Assembly: GCA_000433635.1 (NCBI GenBank)
Contig: HF997952.1
Coordinates: forward strand, 15,472 to 38,712
Source: Ruminococcus sp. CAG:254
GTDB taxonomy: Bacteria > Bacillota > Clostridia > Oscillospirales > Ruminococcaceae
Direction of reading: 5' to 3'
DNA length: 23,241 nt
Position numbers and translations under genes: made by a program. The stretch's first letter is position 1. The number at the start of each line of letters is the position of its first letter. The notes beneath the pieces are model-generated. The model was not told the DNA's origin. It was given only the letters and a program-made list of their open reading frames with translations, and made no database searches. Positions 22,049 through 23,241 of this stretch are shown here, piece after piece.

Positions 22049-22516
22049 TCAATAAGCATTTTCTACAGCAACGATGTTGCATGTCTGAAAATCATCAATT
22101 GGCAGAAAATTGTCTTTTAAAAGCAGTTGTATGGACGCCGGAAGCTCTGCATAAAAAAGCGGATTGGTTGGTTTAGAAGAGATGGTATAATACTTTTGAT
22201 AGACTCCCACATTTTTATGAGATTTTGAATGGTCGTCCGAATCATAATAAAAGAAACCCTTTCCGGAAAATGTCTCTGCTACCTGAAATGGCAGCAGATT
22301 TTTTTCTGAACAGGCAAAACAAAACGAAACGCCTGATAGAATCGGCAACTTTTCGAATAATGCAATCAGGCGTTCCTGTCGCTCTTTGTCTGCACATACA
22401 AATTCCGGTACATTTGCGATTCCAGCACTGCAAAATACAGCAATCTTTCCCTTTCGGTCGACACCATACCATTCTATATCCATCATTGACAATTCTTCTG
22501 ATTCGATTCTGGACAT
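22049..22516 (-). CDS. Hypothetical protein beside a SMI1/KNR4 gene
   Basis: The product was not recognised. I start it at ATG 22516 (MSRIESEELSMMDIEWYGVD), 19 bases after the SMI1 gene stop, with GAGGAAGTAGG upstream. An in-frame ATG at 22549 overlaps that gene and lacks a ribosome site. Segments GKIAVFCSAGIANVPEFVC and SFCFACSEKNLLPF suggest a compact soluble alpha/beta protein. It is co-transcribed with the SMI1 gene. Immunity or toxin-antidote arrays often contain such pairs, so an immunity role is plausible but not shown. Confidence 0.7.
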   Translation of the reverse strand: MSRIESEELSMMDIEWYGVDRKGKIAVFCSAGIANVPEFVCADKERQERLIALFEKLPILSGVSFCFACSEKNLLPFQVAETFSGKGFFYYDSDDHSKSHKNVGVYQKYYTISSKPTNPLFYAELPASIQLLLKDNFLPIDDFQTCNIVAVENAY

Positions 22517-22535
22517 CCGGTAAACGCCTACTTCC

Positions 22536-23003
22536 TCAGACTTCCTCATGATGATAAATTTTCGTCAGAAATTCTTCTAGATTCTTCGCAACAACCGTGA
22601 CGGCATTGTTCATTTCGTTGTCAATCAGAACAATCCGAGGTTCGCCGTTCTCGTCCACGGCTCTGTAATCCATAAAATACAGGTCATGCCCTGCCGACTG
22701 TGTTTCCCCGAATGGAATGCCAATGTTGGGATACTGCCACTCGTTGATCCAGTTATCATACCAATCTGCAAGCCCTTTTCCGTTTGAGGAAATCCCATAA
22801 ATCACGGAAAGCCAACTCTCTTCATATGCCTCATCAATCCGACCGCCGTTTTTGATGTTCAACAGGGCGAGATAGGATGCTGGAAGCTTCCAACCCATTG
22901 CTTTTTCTGTTTCTGCAAGGTCTTTTTCTGTAAAAGGTGGAAAGGTGTCTGCTTCCTCTGCACAAAAAAGTTTTTGTATCTCTATGTTTTCAAAAAAAGC
23001 CAT
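22536..23003 (-). CDS. SMI1/KNR4-family protein
   Basis: The 155-residue protein has the SUKH/SMI1 pattern: an N-terminal helix FTEKDLAETEKAMGWKLPAS, YLALLNIKNGG (44-54), YPNIGIPFGETQSAGHDLYF (91-110) and GEPRIVLIDNE. Many SUKH proteins are immunity factors for polymorphic nuclease or ADP-ribosyl toxins; some are general regulators. AAAGGAGG lies 9 bases before ATG 23003. It lies in a leftward operon with an unknown gene before and after. No toxin is visible in the window. Confidence 0.9.
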   Translation of the reverse strand: MAFFENIEIQKLFCAEEADTFPPFTEKDLAETEKAMGWKLPASYLALLNIKNGGRIDEAYEESWLSVIYGISSNGKGLADWYDNWINEWQYPNIGIPFGETQSAGHDLYFMDYRAVDENGEPRIVLIDNEMNNAVTVVAKNLEEFLTKIYHHEEV

Positions 23004-23028
23004 CTGTTTTCCTCCTTTCCACCTGCTC

Positions 23029-23241
23029 TTAGTACGGCAATGTAAAAGTATCTACCTTCCAAACGCCATCTTCCAAGTACAGAGAGAAGCTGTCATTCTT
23101 TGTGGTGGTGTCTTCCCCATCCGTTCCCGTATAAGTCAAGGCAACGGTAAAAGTCAAGGTATCCTCTGTTGCACTTTCCAAGGCAGTAACGGTTGCTCCC
23201 TGATACGTAATGTCTGAACCACGGTCACCCGCCAGTCCATA
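23029..23241 (-). CDS. C-terminal end of a gene running off the right edge
   Basis: The last 70 codons are present (YGLAGDRGSDITYQGATVTA at the edge side, then FTVALTYTGT and SFSLYLEDGVWKVDTFTLPY before the stop at 23029). The ending with a strand-rich fold and GVWKVDTF resembles NTF2-like or lipoprotein-associated domains, but this is a weak hint. It ends 26 bases before the SMI1 start, so it is probably in the same operon. No start or signal can be seen. Confidence 0.7.
   Translation of the reverse strand, partial: YGLAGDRGSDITYQGATVTALESATEDTLTFTVALTYTGTDGEDTTTKNDSFSLYLEDGVWKVDTFTLPY

Noticed and set aside
1..23241. CRISPR arrays, rRNA genes and insertion sequences
   Set aside because: No spaced direct-repeat array, no rRNA-like stretch and no transposase with terminal repeats was seen.

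Overview
The window looks like the genome of a gut or rumen Firmicute of the Ruminococcus type. The pointers are a dockerin-bearing secreted glycosidase (dockerins are typical of cellulosome- or amylosome-forming Ruminococcaceae), strong AGGAGG ribosome binding sites, TTG starts, and sigma-A promoters with near-consensus boxes and 17-base spacers. Species cannot be told from the sequence alone.

Positions 1 to about 11300 are one end of an integrative conjugative or mobilizable element (ICE/IME) lying against the 3' end of a tRNA-Leu(TAA) gene. From left to right it carries: a leftward maintenance operon (ssb, parA, two small unknown genes, partial parB); a divergent rightward pair (double zinc-ribbon plus ribbon-helix-helix protein, and a DUF6572-like protein); a leftward mobilization pair (MOBP-type relaxase and MobC) with a hairpin-rich candidate oriT upstream; a rightward cargo segment (WYL-domain regulator with a leader attenuator, and a DnaQ-like DEDDh exonuclease); and a Tn916-like regulatory and recombination end (helix-turn-helix protein, sigma-70-like factor, structured non-coding DNA, excisionase, tyrosine integrase). 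Short repeats that look like integrase arm-binding sites lie on both sides of int. The type IV secretion genes, if present, are off the left edge.

Positions 11300 to 23241 are chromosomal. They hold tRNA-Leu; a TetR-family regulator with a doubled palindromic operator and a two-gene heterodimeric ABC exporter operon; a convergent GH3 beta-N-acetylglucosaminidase-like enzyme with an N-terminal dockerin; an AT-rich patch of unknown leftward genes with a duplicated gene fragment; tRNA-Gln(TTG); an ADP-ribosylglycohydrolase with a cysteine-containing N-terminal extension; a broken HxlR regulator; a multi-pass membrane protein; and a leftward cluster with a SMI1/KNR4 protein, an unknown partner, and the end of another gene that runs off the right edge.

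The most unusual feature is a tandem pair of structured elements at 9097-9244, between the sigma-like gene and the excisionase. Each copy can form a long interrupted stem around a hairpin, or a competing upstream hairpin that uses the same strand. The two copies keep the architecture while the paired bases differ, and they are 84 bp apart. No known RNA family was recognised. Function and strand are unknown.
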